Positions 32,616 through 39,607 of a stretch of DNA of 45,109 nt are shown here, one piece after another. Numbering within the stretch: the stretch's first letter is position 1; each line of letters opens with the position of its first letter. The DNA is taken from IMG/VR virus record IMGVR_UViG_3300032086_002174, positions 1-45,109 of that record. One strand, written 5' to 3'. The position numbers and the translations under genes are program-made. This DNA comes from a virus. Under the pieces are notes generated by a model that had not been told where the DNA came from, made no database searches, and saw only the letters and a list, made by a program, of their open reading frames with translations.

Positions 32616-33137
32616 ATGGCACAACCTAAACCTAGTGCCTGGATATACCCAGGCTTACATTACAACACGATGCATCACATAAAGCGTGGTGCACAAATCA
32701 ATAGGGGTGAATTAGAAATCGTAGCTGCTACCTGCTGCGAGGAGTACGACCTGACTCTCGATGAATTCAAGAGCAGGTTGAAGACTGAAACTCTCTCAGA
32801 TGCGCGGAAGATATTCTTCTTGCTATGTAGAGAATACTTGTACAAATTTACATGCAAACGACTCGGCATGTATGTGGGTAGGGATCATTCAACGGTGACA
32901 GTTGCTGTGCAGCGAGCAAACGAACTGTTGAAAGTAGATCCTTCATTTAGAGTCAAATTCAATAATGTTAAACAAAGGGCGAGACAACGCCTAAGACTAA
33001 ACGGCTACCAATACAAGGGTAGCGAAAATCTAACTAACGATGGAACGAGAGACCAAAGATTACCTTCTCTCGAGAGTACAAATTGTAGAGAAGGAAGTTC
33101 ATACGCTGCGACGACAGTTGGTGAACTTAATTGTTAA
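32616..33137 (+). CDS. Stand-alone DnaA domain IV-like DNA-binding protein (173 aa)
   Basis: DnaA domain IV recognises DnaA boxes at origins. Residues 31-125 follow its order: ELEIVAATCCEEYDLTLDEF (first helices), LSDARKIFFLLCREYLYKFT (helix with SDARK), CKRLGMYVGRDHSTVTVAVQ with the signature GRDHSTV at 88-94, then a basic helix. No AAA+ domain is present, so it can bind but not melt DNA. The last 45 residues are low-complexity and overlap a coiled-coil frame. ATG 32616 is chosen because upstream sequence is tRNA. Confidence 0.85.
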   Translation: MAQPKPSAWIYPGLHYNTMHHIKRGAQINRGELEIVAATCCEEYDLTLDEFKSRLKTETLSDARKIFFLLCREYLYKFTCKRLGMYVGRDHSTVTVAVQRANELLKVDPSFRVKFNNVKQRARQRLRLNGYQYKGSENLTNDGTRDQRLPSLESTNCREGSSYAATTVGELNC

Positions 33138-33216
33138 GTACAATGAACTAAGCTATGAGCAAAAAATGGCAAACAGAAATCGAGTCGGAGATCGGGACAC
33201 TGTCCCTGAAGATTAA
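33040..33216 (+). CDS. Small coiled-coil ORF overlapping neighbours (58 aa)
   Basis: ATG 33040 (MERETKDYLLSRVQIVEKEV) to TAA 33216, a heptad-like helix (HTLRRQLVNLIVKYNELSYE) with a polar end. It overlaps the tail of the DnaA-like gene and the start of the 79-residue gene, so at least one of the three starts or ends is misjudged. Composition looks genuine. Confidence 0.42.
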   Translation: MERETKDYLLSRVQIVEKEVHTLRRQLVNLIVKYNELSYEQKMANRNRVGDRDTVPED

Positions 33217-33394
33217 CTACTGGCTCGACCTTGGTCAGGCTGGTGACTATCACACAGAGCATATCCCCCCAAGTATTGAGATTGATGACATACAAGTCGA
33301 GATCGTAAAGATTGACGACACGTTCATCGATCACATACGAGAGGAGATACTGGAAGAGGAAACCACTTATGACCCAGAAGACTATAGAGACTAA
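33155..33394 (+). CDS. Small acidic protein (79 aa)
   Basis: MSKKWQTEIESEIGTLSLKI start and an acidic end (REEILEEETTYDPEDYRD). Overlaps the helicase start by 26 bases. Not recognised; could be a helicase partner. Confidence 0.52.
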   Translation: MSKKWQTEIESEIGTLSLKINYWLDLGQAGDYHTEHIPPSIEIDDIQVEIVKIDDTFIDHIREEILEEETTYDPEDYRD

Positions 33395-34517
33395 AAGTAA
33401 GGAGCAGAGCAATGCCCTCAACGCATGGCATACGGCAGGATATCGCGGCAGCATTATTGCTGGTACTGGTTTTGGGAAAAGCCGGTGTGGTGTGTTGGCT
33501 GTTGCTCACGCTCTTACAGATGGTGGTAGAGGAATTGTTCTCGTACCTACGAATCAACTGCAAGATCAATTCGCAGATGAATTCAGAAAGTGGGGAAAAG
33601 AACACGTCCTCTCTCGAGTAGAAATACTCTGTTATCAGTCAGCGCATAAACTTCAAGATCAGCACTACGACATCGTAGTCTGTGACGAAGTTCACCTCGG
33701 ACTATCTCCTGTCTACAGGAGGTTCTTTGAGAGCAACACCTACGATAAGCTGCTATGCATGACTGCGACACCACCAGAGGAACCTGAATACAGGGAACTG
33801 TTAGAAAGACTAGCCCCGACTGTCTACACGATCACTCTAGATCAGTGTGTACAGAAGGGGCTGGTTGCTCCTTACAAGATCTTGGAGGTACCTGTAATGC
33901 TCACAGATATTGAACAGAAAGCCTACACAGCCCACAACAGAAGCTTCGTACATCAGAAGTATCTGCTTGGGGGGCATGACGCTTTCAATGTGGCGAATGA
34001 TATACTGCGCGACAGGGCAGGACAATTTGGTCCTGCAGATAAGAAAGCAGCAGCACAATTCTTCAATGCCATTAGAAAGCGTAAGGCAGTTGTTCAACAC
34101 GCGTCTAACAAACTAGAGATAGCTAAACAGATAGCTGACAGTCACAAGGGTGAGAAGATACTAACCTTCTCTGGTACCAATGACTTCACTAATCAGATGG
34201 CTGCAAAGCTTGACGGTATGATTTATCACTCTGGTAAGACGAAGAAACAACGTGAGAAGACTCTTGAGGAATTCAAGAGCACTGACGGTGCAATCCTATG
34301 CAGCACTAAGGCCCTCAATCAAGGGTTCGATGTGCCTGATGTAGGCATAGGTATCATTGCCGGGCTAGAAAGCAAGGCACTACCAATGATACAGCGCGTC
34401 GGTCGACTAATACGCTTCCGTCCTGGTAAGCAGGGCATTGTCTACATACTATATGTAGCAGGCTCACAGGAACAGAAGTGGATGGAACAAGCTACTAAAT
34501 CGTTTAAAAATATGTAA
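33369..34517 (+). CDS. Superfamily 2 DNA helicase (382 aa)
   Basis: ATG 33369 (MTQKTIETKSKEQSNALNAW) is preferred to an earlier in-frame ATG that adds a basic stretch inside the previous gene. Motifs: Q-like KEQSNALNAW, I GTGFGKS (32-38), II DEVH (106-109), III MTATPP (131-136), and VI QRVGRLIRFRPGK near 340. A compact two-domain SF2 enzyme of the type phages use in recombination-dependent replication or fork remodelling (compare T4 UvsW, T5 D10). First of the helicase block. Confidence 0.9.
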   Translation: MTQKTIETKSKEQSNALNAWHTAGYRGSIIAGTGFGKSRCGVLAVAHALTDGGRGIVLVPTNQLQDQFADEFRKWGKEHVLSRVEILCYQSAHKLQDQHYDIVVCDEVHLGLSPVYRRFFESNTYDKLLCMTATPPEEPEYRELLERLAPTVYTITLDQCVQKGLVAPYKILEVPVMLTDIEQKAYTAHNRSFVHQKYLLGGHDAFNVANDILRDRAGQFGPADKKAAAQFFNAIRKRKAVVQHASNKLEIAKQIADSHKGEKILTFSGTNDFTNQMAAKLDGMIYHSGKTKKQREKTLEEFKSTDGAILCSTKALNQGFDVPDVGIGIIAGLESKALPMIQRVGRLIRFRPGKQGIVYILYVAGSQEQKWMEQATKSFKNM

Positions 34518-34519
34518 CA

Positions 34520-34858
34520 ATGAAAAGGAGGACTTACTTCCGACATACTGAAGCCTCTGATGATATGATCATCATGGGTATGGATGAGCGTGGTACTATG
34601 ACACAGTCACGTGCATCTGTTAAGGTAGCCAAGGCTATAAAGAAAGACCTTGGTAAAACTATATCCCCAAAGGCTGTACTATGTAGATACCATGCTATAC
34701 GTAGCAGCTTTAAGAGCAAGGATAACTTTGATGGTTACCTAGACCACATCGAAGACTGGGGTAATCTCAGACAGCGTATGGCTAGGCACATGATGGACCC
34801 CAAAGTGGATCTCAACATCACTGTGAAAGGCAAGGAAATACACGTAGTGTTTAAATAA
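34520..34858 (+). CDS. Putative DNA-binding small protein (112 aa)
   Basis: MKRRTYFRHTEASDDMIIMG then a SRASVKVAKAIKKDLGKTIS helix and KAVLCRYHAIRSSFKSK, which looks like a Myb- or resolvase-style helix-turn-helix. A short beta end follows (LNITVKGKEIHVVFK). Two bases from the helicase stop. Not recognised. Confidence 0.6.
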   Translation: MKRRTYFRHTEASDDMIIMGMDERGTMTQSRASVKVAKAIKKDLGKTISPKAVLCRYHAIRSSFKSKDNFDGYLDHIEDWGNLRQRMARHMMDPKVDLNITVKGKEIHVVFK

Positions 34859-34863
34859 TTGGT

Positions 34864-35415
34864 ATGATAGTAGAGGTCAACACAAATATTCTCAAAGATC
34901 TTGGTATAACTGGGGATGATTTCTTATATTTGTATCTCTTGCATGCCACAAGCCATGAGTTGATCTCAGAGTTAAAGCTAAAGCCAAACCTAGAAGCCTT
35001 GCAAACCAAAGGGCTAATTAAGTTGGGGGAGGAGCCGCAAGACCACGTAGTACGTCAAGCATTCCTGGACAGTTTCCAGGATTCGTTCGACAGAATGTGG
35101 TCGGAGCTTCTCTCCCACTTTCCCCTTAAGGTGTACAATCAGGGACACATGCGTGTCCTTAGGGCTAAGGATGCTTTCGCTAAGAACAACGAGAAAGCTC
35201 TGCGGAAGTACTACAAAGTTGTTGGGACTGATAAGGCGAAGCACGACCACATCGTTCAGTGTTTGAAGAACGAGTTGGAGCTTCGCAAGTCAACCAACAC
35301 CCTAGGGTATATGCAGATGCTAACTACATGGATGAACAATCATACATGGGAGCAATACGAAGATGTCAATGAACAATCAGCACAACCAGCAGGTCGCATC
35401 ACACGCAAGCTATGA
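34864..35415 (+). CDS. Unknown replication protein before DnaB (183 aa)
   Basis: Mostly helical. The N-terminal third could be a winged helix (ITGDDFLYLYLLHATSHELI, LEALQTKGLIKLG), and the centre is basic (HMRVLRAKDAFAKNNEKALR). It overlaps the DnaB start by 53 bases. Position suggests a helicase loader or origin-binding partner, but no loader motif is visible, so this is a guess. Confidence 0.6.
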   Translation: MIVEVNTNILKDLGITGDDFLYLYLLHATSHELISELKLKPNLEALQTKGLIKLGEEPQDHVVRQAFLDSFQDSFDRMWSELLSHFPLKVYNQGHMRVLRAKDAFAKNNEKALRKYYKVVGTDKAKHDHIVQCLKNELELRKSTNTLGYMQMLTTWMNNHTWEQYEDVNEQSAQPAGRITRKL

Positions 35416-36346
35416 TCTCACAGGCATCAAGGAACTCAAGCATATCTCTCAAGACGTCAACAGATCTGTTGCTGAGGTCAAGACTGCTATGTATGGGAAC
35501 AGGACTGTCTATCCTACAAGATGGCCAAGACTGAACAAGAACTTGATGGGTGGATTGCAGCCCGGTAAGATGTATGTCATTGCAGGTCGTCCTGGTGTGG
35601 GTAAGTCAGCTTTCTCTAACCAGATGATCTTTGATATACTAGACATAAGTAAGGACAAGAATGTTATTGTTCTGTACTGGAGCTTTGAGATGCCAGGGTA
35701 TCAGCAGATACTGCGTGCAGGTTCAAAGGATACCAAGATGCAGACAGCAGAACTCTTGTCTGTTGAACACAGACTCAGCGATGAGAAGTTCAAAACCTAC
35801 GAGGGTATGGTACAGAAGTACAAGCAATACCCAATCTTTTTCTGCTCTATACCACAGGATATGGAGCGGGTCAAGAAGATCAATGAGGATGTATTCATCA
35901 GGTATCCTGGTACTACAGTCATCAATCTTATTGACCACTCTCGCCTCGTCAGAGGTAATGCAGATACGGAACTGCAGCGATTGAATGTATTGTCTAAGGC
36001 ATGCATGTGGATGCAAGCTAGAATGACATGCATCACGATACTGCTGTCACAGCTCAATCGTAACATCGAACAGGAGTTCCGTGCCAAACAACAATACCAG
36101 CCCCTCTTGACTGACCTATTTGGTGGTGACTCTATCGGTCAGGATGCACACGTAGTTATGATGCTACAGCGTCCTAATGATTTGTATGGGATTACTGACA
36201 AGTACTGTGGGGAAGACCCAGTAGGGCTCATGGCTGTACATGTCGAGAAGAACCGTGATGGGCTGCTCGGTATGATACCCTTTGAAACAGATTTATCAAC
36301 ATTTACAATCAATGAGCGAACTAAAACTCCCCACACAGGTGGTTAA
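35363..36346 (+). CDS. dnaB: DnaB-like replicative helicase, C-terminal domain only (327 aa)
   Basis: RecA-fold helicase of the fork. Walker A GRPGVGKS at 75-82, Walker B near INLIDHSRLV, motif with ITILLSQLNRNIEQE, and LFGGDSIGQDAHVVMMLQRP, the DnaB L2/sensor region. About 130 residues shorter than bacterial DnaB: the N-terminal collar and primase-interaction domain is missing, as in many phage DnaB proteins. It overlaps the next gene by 35 bases. Confidence 0.9.
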   Translation: MSMNNQHNQQVASHASYDLTGIKELKHISQDVNRSVAEVKTAMYGNRTVYPTRWPRLNKNLMGGLQPGKMYVIAGRPGVGKSAFSNQMIFDILDISKDKNVIVLYWSFEMPGYQQILRAGSKDTKMQTAELLSVEHRLSDEKFKTYEGMVQKYKQYPIFFCSIPQDMERVKKINEDVFIRYPGTTVINLIDHSRLVRGNADTELQRLNVLSKACMWMQARMTCITILLSQLNRNIEQEFRAKQQYQPLLTDLFGGDSIGQDAHVVMMLQRPNDLYGITDKYCGEDPVGLMAVHVEKNRDGLLGMIPFETDLSTFTINERTKTPHTGG

Positions 36347-37019
36347 AGCAGCACGCAAATCACCTAAGAATATGATTATCTATGGTCCTCCTAAAATTGG
36401 GAAGACCACAGCTCTCTCAAAGCTTGAGAACTGTCTCATCATTGACCTTGAGGACGGGTCTGATATGGTGGATGCACTCAAGATCAAGGCAAACTCTCTC
36501 GCTGAGCTTGCTGAGATTGGGAAGGCTATTATGAGCGAGGGAAAACCTTACAAGTACATTGCTATCGATACCATCACACAACTGGAAGTGTGGTGTGAGG
36601 AGGAAGCAAAGAAGATGTATCAGGCTACGCCCATGGGCAAGAACTTTGATCAGCAGAATAAGGGACTGTCTGTTCTTACTCTGCCTCAGGGTGCTGGTTA
36701 TCTCTACCTGCGTAAGGCTTTCATGAAGTGGTTCTTCAATCTCTCTAAACTTGCTGACCACGTCATCTTCGTTGGGCACTTGAAAGACAAGTACCTCACT
36801 AAGAATGGTAAGGAAGTCAAGGCTAATGATTTGTCCTTGTCTGGTAAGCTACGTGAGATTACCTGTGCCAATGCTGATGCTATCGGTCTTGTGTACAGGG
36901 GAGACGAAACCACAAAGATTTCGTTTGACTCTACAAACGACGACACAGCAGGCTCCCGCTGTGAGCATCTACGAGGACTTGATGCTGAACTTGATTGGAG
37001 TAAAATTTTCATCGATTAA
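36312..37019 (+). CDS. RecA-like NTPase, AAA_24/Sak4 type (235 aa)
   Basis: ATG 36312 (MSELKLPTQVVKAARKSPKN). Walker A GPPKIGKT at 25-32, Walker B KYIAIDTIT (81-89), and VIFVGHLKDKYLTKNGKEVK near 155 with a late GKLREITCANADAIGLVYRG. This is the phage nucleotide-binding family (PF13479), related to Sak4 single-strand annealing/recombination ATPases. Between DnaB and the SSB candidate, it fits a recombination or replication-restart role. Confidence 0.85.
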   Translation: MSELKLPTQVVKAARKSPKNMIIYGPPKIGKTTALSKLENCLIIDLEDGSDMVDALKIKANSLAELAEIGKAIMSEGKPYKYIAIDTITQLEVWCEEEAKKMYQATPMGKNFDQQNKGLSVLTLPQGAGYLYLRKAFMKWFFNLSKLADHVIFVGHLKDKYLTKNGKEVKANDLSLSGKLREITCANADAIGLVYRGDETTKISFDSTNDDTAGSRCEHLRGLDAELDWSKIFID

Positions 37020-37029
37020 ACTGATTCAC

Positions 37030-37350
37030 ATGTCTTTTGACGCACAAGTTGCAGTTACCCCAGAGGTAACACAGGAGGAGACACCACAGGTGTTGACCAT
37101 CTCGGCGCTCATCAGCCACATCAAAGATGATGGCATGAGTCGTGACGAGATCAGAAAGAAGTACGGTATGACCATTGCTGAGGCGAAGCAGATCTTCTCT
37201 CACCCTAAGCTCAAGGGTATCCGTGTAAAGAAACAAAGAGTCATGCGCATTCAGCTTGTTGACGACACTGCAAACACGCAGATGACGTTGCAACAAGGAA
37301 TTGCACAGGCTGACCCACATAACGACAATCAAGACGAAATCCAAGACTAA
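37030..37350 (+). CDS. Small helix-turn-helix protein (106 aa)
   Basis: ATG 37030 (MSFDAQVAVTPEVTQEETPQ). Core: LISHIKDDGMSRDEIRKKYG, then MTIAEAKQIFSHPKLKGIRV, a helix-turn-helix with a HPKLKG segment I recall from small proteins of Bacteroidetes phages. Acidic disordered C-terminus like an SSB tail (DNQDEIQD). Its stop abuts the SSB-like start by one base. Possibly a recombination mediator; uncertain. Confidence 0.62.
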   Translation: MSFDAQVAVTPEVTQEETPQVLTISALISHIKDDGMSRDEIRKKYGMTIAEAKQIFSHPKLKGIRVKKQRVMRIQLVDDTANTQMTLQQGIAQADPHNDNQDEIQD

Positions 37351-38111
37351 TGGCTATACAATCTAATTCTTCAGAAGTACAAGTAACAGGGGGTGGTATA
37401 CCTCTATACACAGGCATCGCCGCTGTGACTGTTGTTGCTGTCAACCCAACCCTAGGTGAGCTCGCATCTGTTGGTGTGAACCTTAGAACTGAACCCACCT
37501 ACGATGTAGATATGGGTGACAAGACTGGTAAGCTCACGTTCTGGTTGAACAACGATCAGTACAACTTCACTACACGCTTCGACATTCTTGTTGGTAATAA
37601 GCACAGAAACGAATCATCAACTGGTAAGTTTCAAATCACCAACAAGTATGGTCAGGTGACATGGGCTACTGACCCAAACTCTGCACCAGATTGGTTCAAG
37701 AGTGATGGTGTACGCCGTATGTATCCTGGCGAAGAGACACTGATCAACTTCGTTAAGGCATGGGCTAACATCCCTAACGATGGTGAGTGTGCATTTGATA
37801 CTATCGATGACATCGTCAACCTCAAGGTCGAAGAGTTGAAGTCTCTGATTACTTCTCTCAAAGACAACAAGCTTCGTGTCCTGCTTGGGGTTAAGGATGA
37901 TAAGTATCAGTCTGTGTACACACGTCACTTCGGTAGACTGAAGCCAAAGCGTGATGCATTGTTCGTCAAAGCGTTGAACGATTCCTATGGTGAGTTCAAT
38001 GCAGCGTACAATGAAGATCTGCAACTCCAGCCATACGCTGCGGAGATAATAGCTCCTACAGCTGAGGCTGCTGTACCAACACCAGAACCCAGTACGGATA
38101 TCTGGAGCTGA
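37350..38111 (+). CDS. Putative single-stranded DNA-binding protein (253 aa)
   Basis: Starts MAIQSNSSEVQVTGGGIPLY. Residues 20-120 are beta-rich (AAVTVVAVNPTLGELASVGV, TGKLTFWLNNDQYNFTTRFD, GKFQITNKYGQVTWATDPNS) as expected for an OB fold. The middle is helical (MYPGEETLINFVKAWANIP), and the tail is Pro/Ala/Glu-rich ending PEPSTDIWS, like an SSB tail. I recall related proteins in crAss-like replication modules. A GNRA-capped hairpin follows, implying high expression, fitting an SSB. Moderate confidence. Confidence 0.62.
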   Translation: MAIQSNSSEVQVTGGGIPLYTGIAAVTVVAVNPTLGELASVGVNLRTEPTYDVDMGDKTGKLTFWLNNDQYNFTTRFDILVGNKHRNESSTGKFQITNKYGQVTWATDPNSAPDWFKSDGVRRMYPGEETLINFVKAWANIPNDGECAFDTIDDIVNLKVEELKSLITSLKDNKLRVLLGVKDDKYQSVYTRHFGRLKPKRDALFVKALNDSYGEFNAAYNEDLQLQPYAAEIIAPTAEAAVPTPEPSTDIWS

Positions 38112-38118
38112 TAAATAA

Positions 38119-38140
38119 GGGGGCAGGGCAACCTGTCCCC
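38119..38140 (+). terminator. GNRA-capped hairpin after the SSB-like gene
   Basis: GGGGGCAGG, loop GCAA, CCTGTCCCC: a 9-bp stem with one wobble and a stable GNRA tetraloop. A TATATTTACT tract follows. Confidence 0.7.
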
Positions 38141-38153
38141 TATATTTACTCTT

Positions 38154-39164
38154 GTGATACAGTCAAGGAGGAGCAACGAGATCTTGGATAAGGATACGAT
38201 ACTAAGTAAAGTATCAGAGTATCAGATATTCAAACACTTCTGTTCAAATTTTGAGGATGTAGGCAAACGGTTTAGGAGCGATCTGCGCGAAGACAATAGT
38301 CCAACAGTTCATATCATTAACTGGAATCACAGGTTACTATACAAAGACTGGGGCTGTCCAGAGCATAGCTTTGACTGCTTCGAGTACATTAAATACAAAT
38401 ACAACACTAACTTCTATGGAGTACTTATACTCATCGATAGCGCTTTTGGCCTTGGTCTCTCTGCTAGTGTACGTCCTACGCGGACTGTACGGAAGGTGGA
38501 AAAAGAAACAAGAGTACAGACGCCGTCGAGAATTTCTGTAAGACTTAGGTCTTGGAACTATCAAGACAAGCTGTATTGGGAACAGTTTGGGATACCTATG
38601 GAGATTTTGCGTATCTTTGATGTAAAACCCATTACACATGTCTGGATTAATGAACAACGTTTTTCGTGCAATAGTATCAGTTACCGTTACCGTTTTGACT
38701 GCGGTTATAAGATTTATCGTCCGCTTGAAAGAGATTTTAAATGGTTTTCTAACGTGGGTAGCGAATGCCTTCAAGGCTATCGGCAGCTACCTGAACGTGG
38801 TAAGACTCTGGTTCTCACAAGCTCCCTCAAGGATATCATGTGCTTGGCGGTGCTTAACTACCCATCCATTGCTCTACAATCAGAAATGCTTGTGCCAAGG
38901 GAAAGCACCATCGAAGAAGCGCAAGCGCGTTTCGAAGAAGTGATTGTCCTGTATGACAACGACTTTGATAATCCCCGTAACCCTGGCCAGACTATGGCCG
39001 TTAAGATCTGTAAGAAGTATGGCCTTGACAATATTGTCATACCTTCGTATTATAGATCCAAGGACATCTCTGACTTAATCAGGGACCACGGATTAGAAGA
39101 AGCAAAGAATGTCATCACGAGGAAGGAGAACAGGCACACGTACATCAAGGAAGAAAGTACGTAA
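38154..39164 (+). CDS. DnaG-like primase without zinc finger (336 aa)
   Basis: Makes RNA primers for the fork. The N-terminal FRSDLREDNSPTVHIINWNH and YKDWG...FDCFEYIKYKYN keep the layout of the primase zinc domain but replace most Cys/His ligands, as in Zn-less phage primases. TOPRIM: LVLTSSLKDIMCLAVLNYPS (first acid changed to Ser/Asp) and VIVLYDNDFDNPRNPGQTMA with the D-x-D pair. Start uncertain: GTG 38154, or TTG 38184 behind a strong AAGGAGGAG at 38165-38173. It overlaps the nuclease gene by 56 bases. Confidence 0.75.
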   Translation: MIQSRRSNEILDKDTILSKVSEYQIFKHFCSNFEDVGKRFRSDLREDNSPTVHIINWNHRLLYKDWGCPEHSFDCFEYIKYKYNTNFYGVLILIDSAFGLGLSASVRPTRTVRKVEKETRVQTPSRISVRLRSWNYQDKLYWEQFGIPMEILRIFDVKPITHVWINEQRFSCNSISYRYRFDCGYKIYRPLERDFKWFSNVGSECLQGYRQLPERGKTLVLTSSLKDIMCLAVLNYPSIALQSEMLVPRESTIEEAQARFEEVIVLYDNDFDNPRNPGQTMAVKICKKYGLDNIVIPSYYRSKDISDLIRDHGLEEAKNVITRKENRHTYIKEEST

Positions 39165-39585
39165 CGCTAAGTCTAAGGAAGTAGACGGTATCAAGTTTAG
39201 ATCTCAGCTTGAAGCTCATTGCTACAGGCAGCTCAGAGACGCAGGTATACAGGCTGACTATGAGAAGAAGAAGTATGTTCTCATGGAAGGCTTTCACTAC
39301 ACTAATGAGTCCTACGAGGACAATGGTAAGACAGGCTATCAGGACAAACAGAAATACAAAGTCCGTGATATTACATACACTCCTGACTTCGTAGACCCCA
39401 ATGGTAAATGGGTCATCGAGTGTAAAGGCTACGCTAATGAACGCTTCCCCTTGAAGTGGAAGATGTTTAAGAAACTGTTGATGGAGAGTGATGATCCCCC
39501 GGTGCTATTCGTACCGAGGAATCAGAAACAGAACATCGAAACAGTTCAAAAGATTCTAGAACTAATGGCTCCTACAGTTTTGTAG
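39109..39585 (+). CDS. PD-(D/E)XK nuclease, DUF1064-like (158 aa)
   Basis: Basic N-terminus (MSSRGRRTGTRTSRKKVRNA), then KFRSQLEAHCYRQLRDAG (Glu helix), ITYTPDFVDPNGKWVIECKG holding the catalytic PD...ExK set, and a KWKMFKKLL helix. This is the DUF1064 family, likely a structure-specific or junction endonuclease in phage recombination. The stop codon TAG lies inside the terminator hairpin. Confidence 0.82.
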   Translation: MSSRGRRTGTRTSRKKVRNAKSKEVDGIKFRSQLEAHCYRQLRDAGIQADYEKKKYVLMEGFHYTNESYEDNGKTGYQDKQKYKVRDITYTPDFVDPNGKWVIECKGYANERFPLKWKMFKKLLMESDDPPVLFVPRNQKQNIETVQKILELMAPTVL

Positions 39586-39595
39586 GGGCCTTTTT
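39567..39595 (+). terminator. Intrinsic terminator overlapping the nuclease stop codon
   Basis: GGCTCCTACA, loop GTTT, TGTAGGGGCC: a 10-bp stem with one wobble, then TTTTT. The TAG at 39583-39585 is within the 3' arm. Confidence 0.88.
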
Positions 39596-39607
39596 ATTGC
39601 AAACCAC

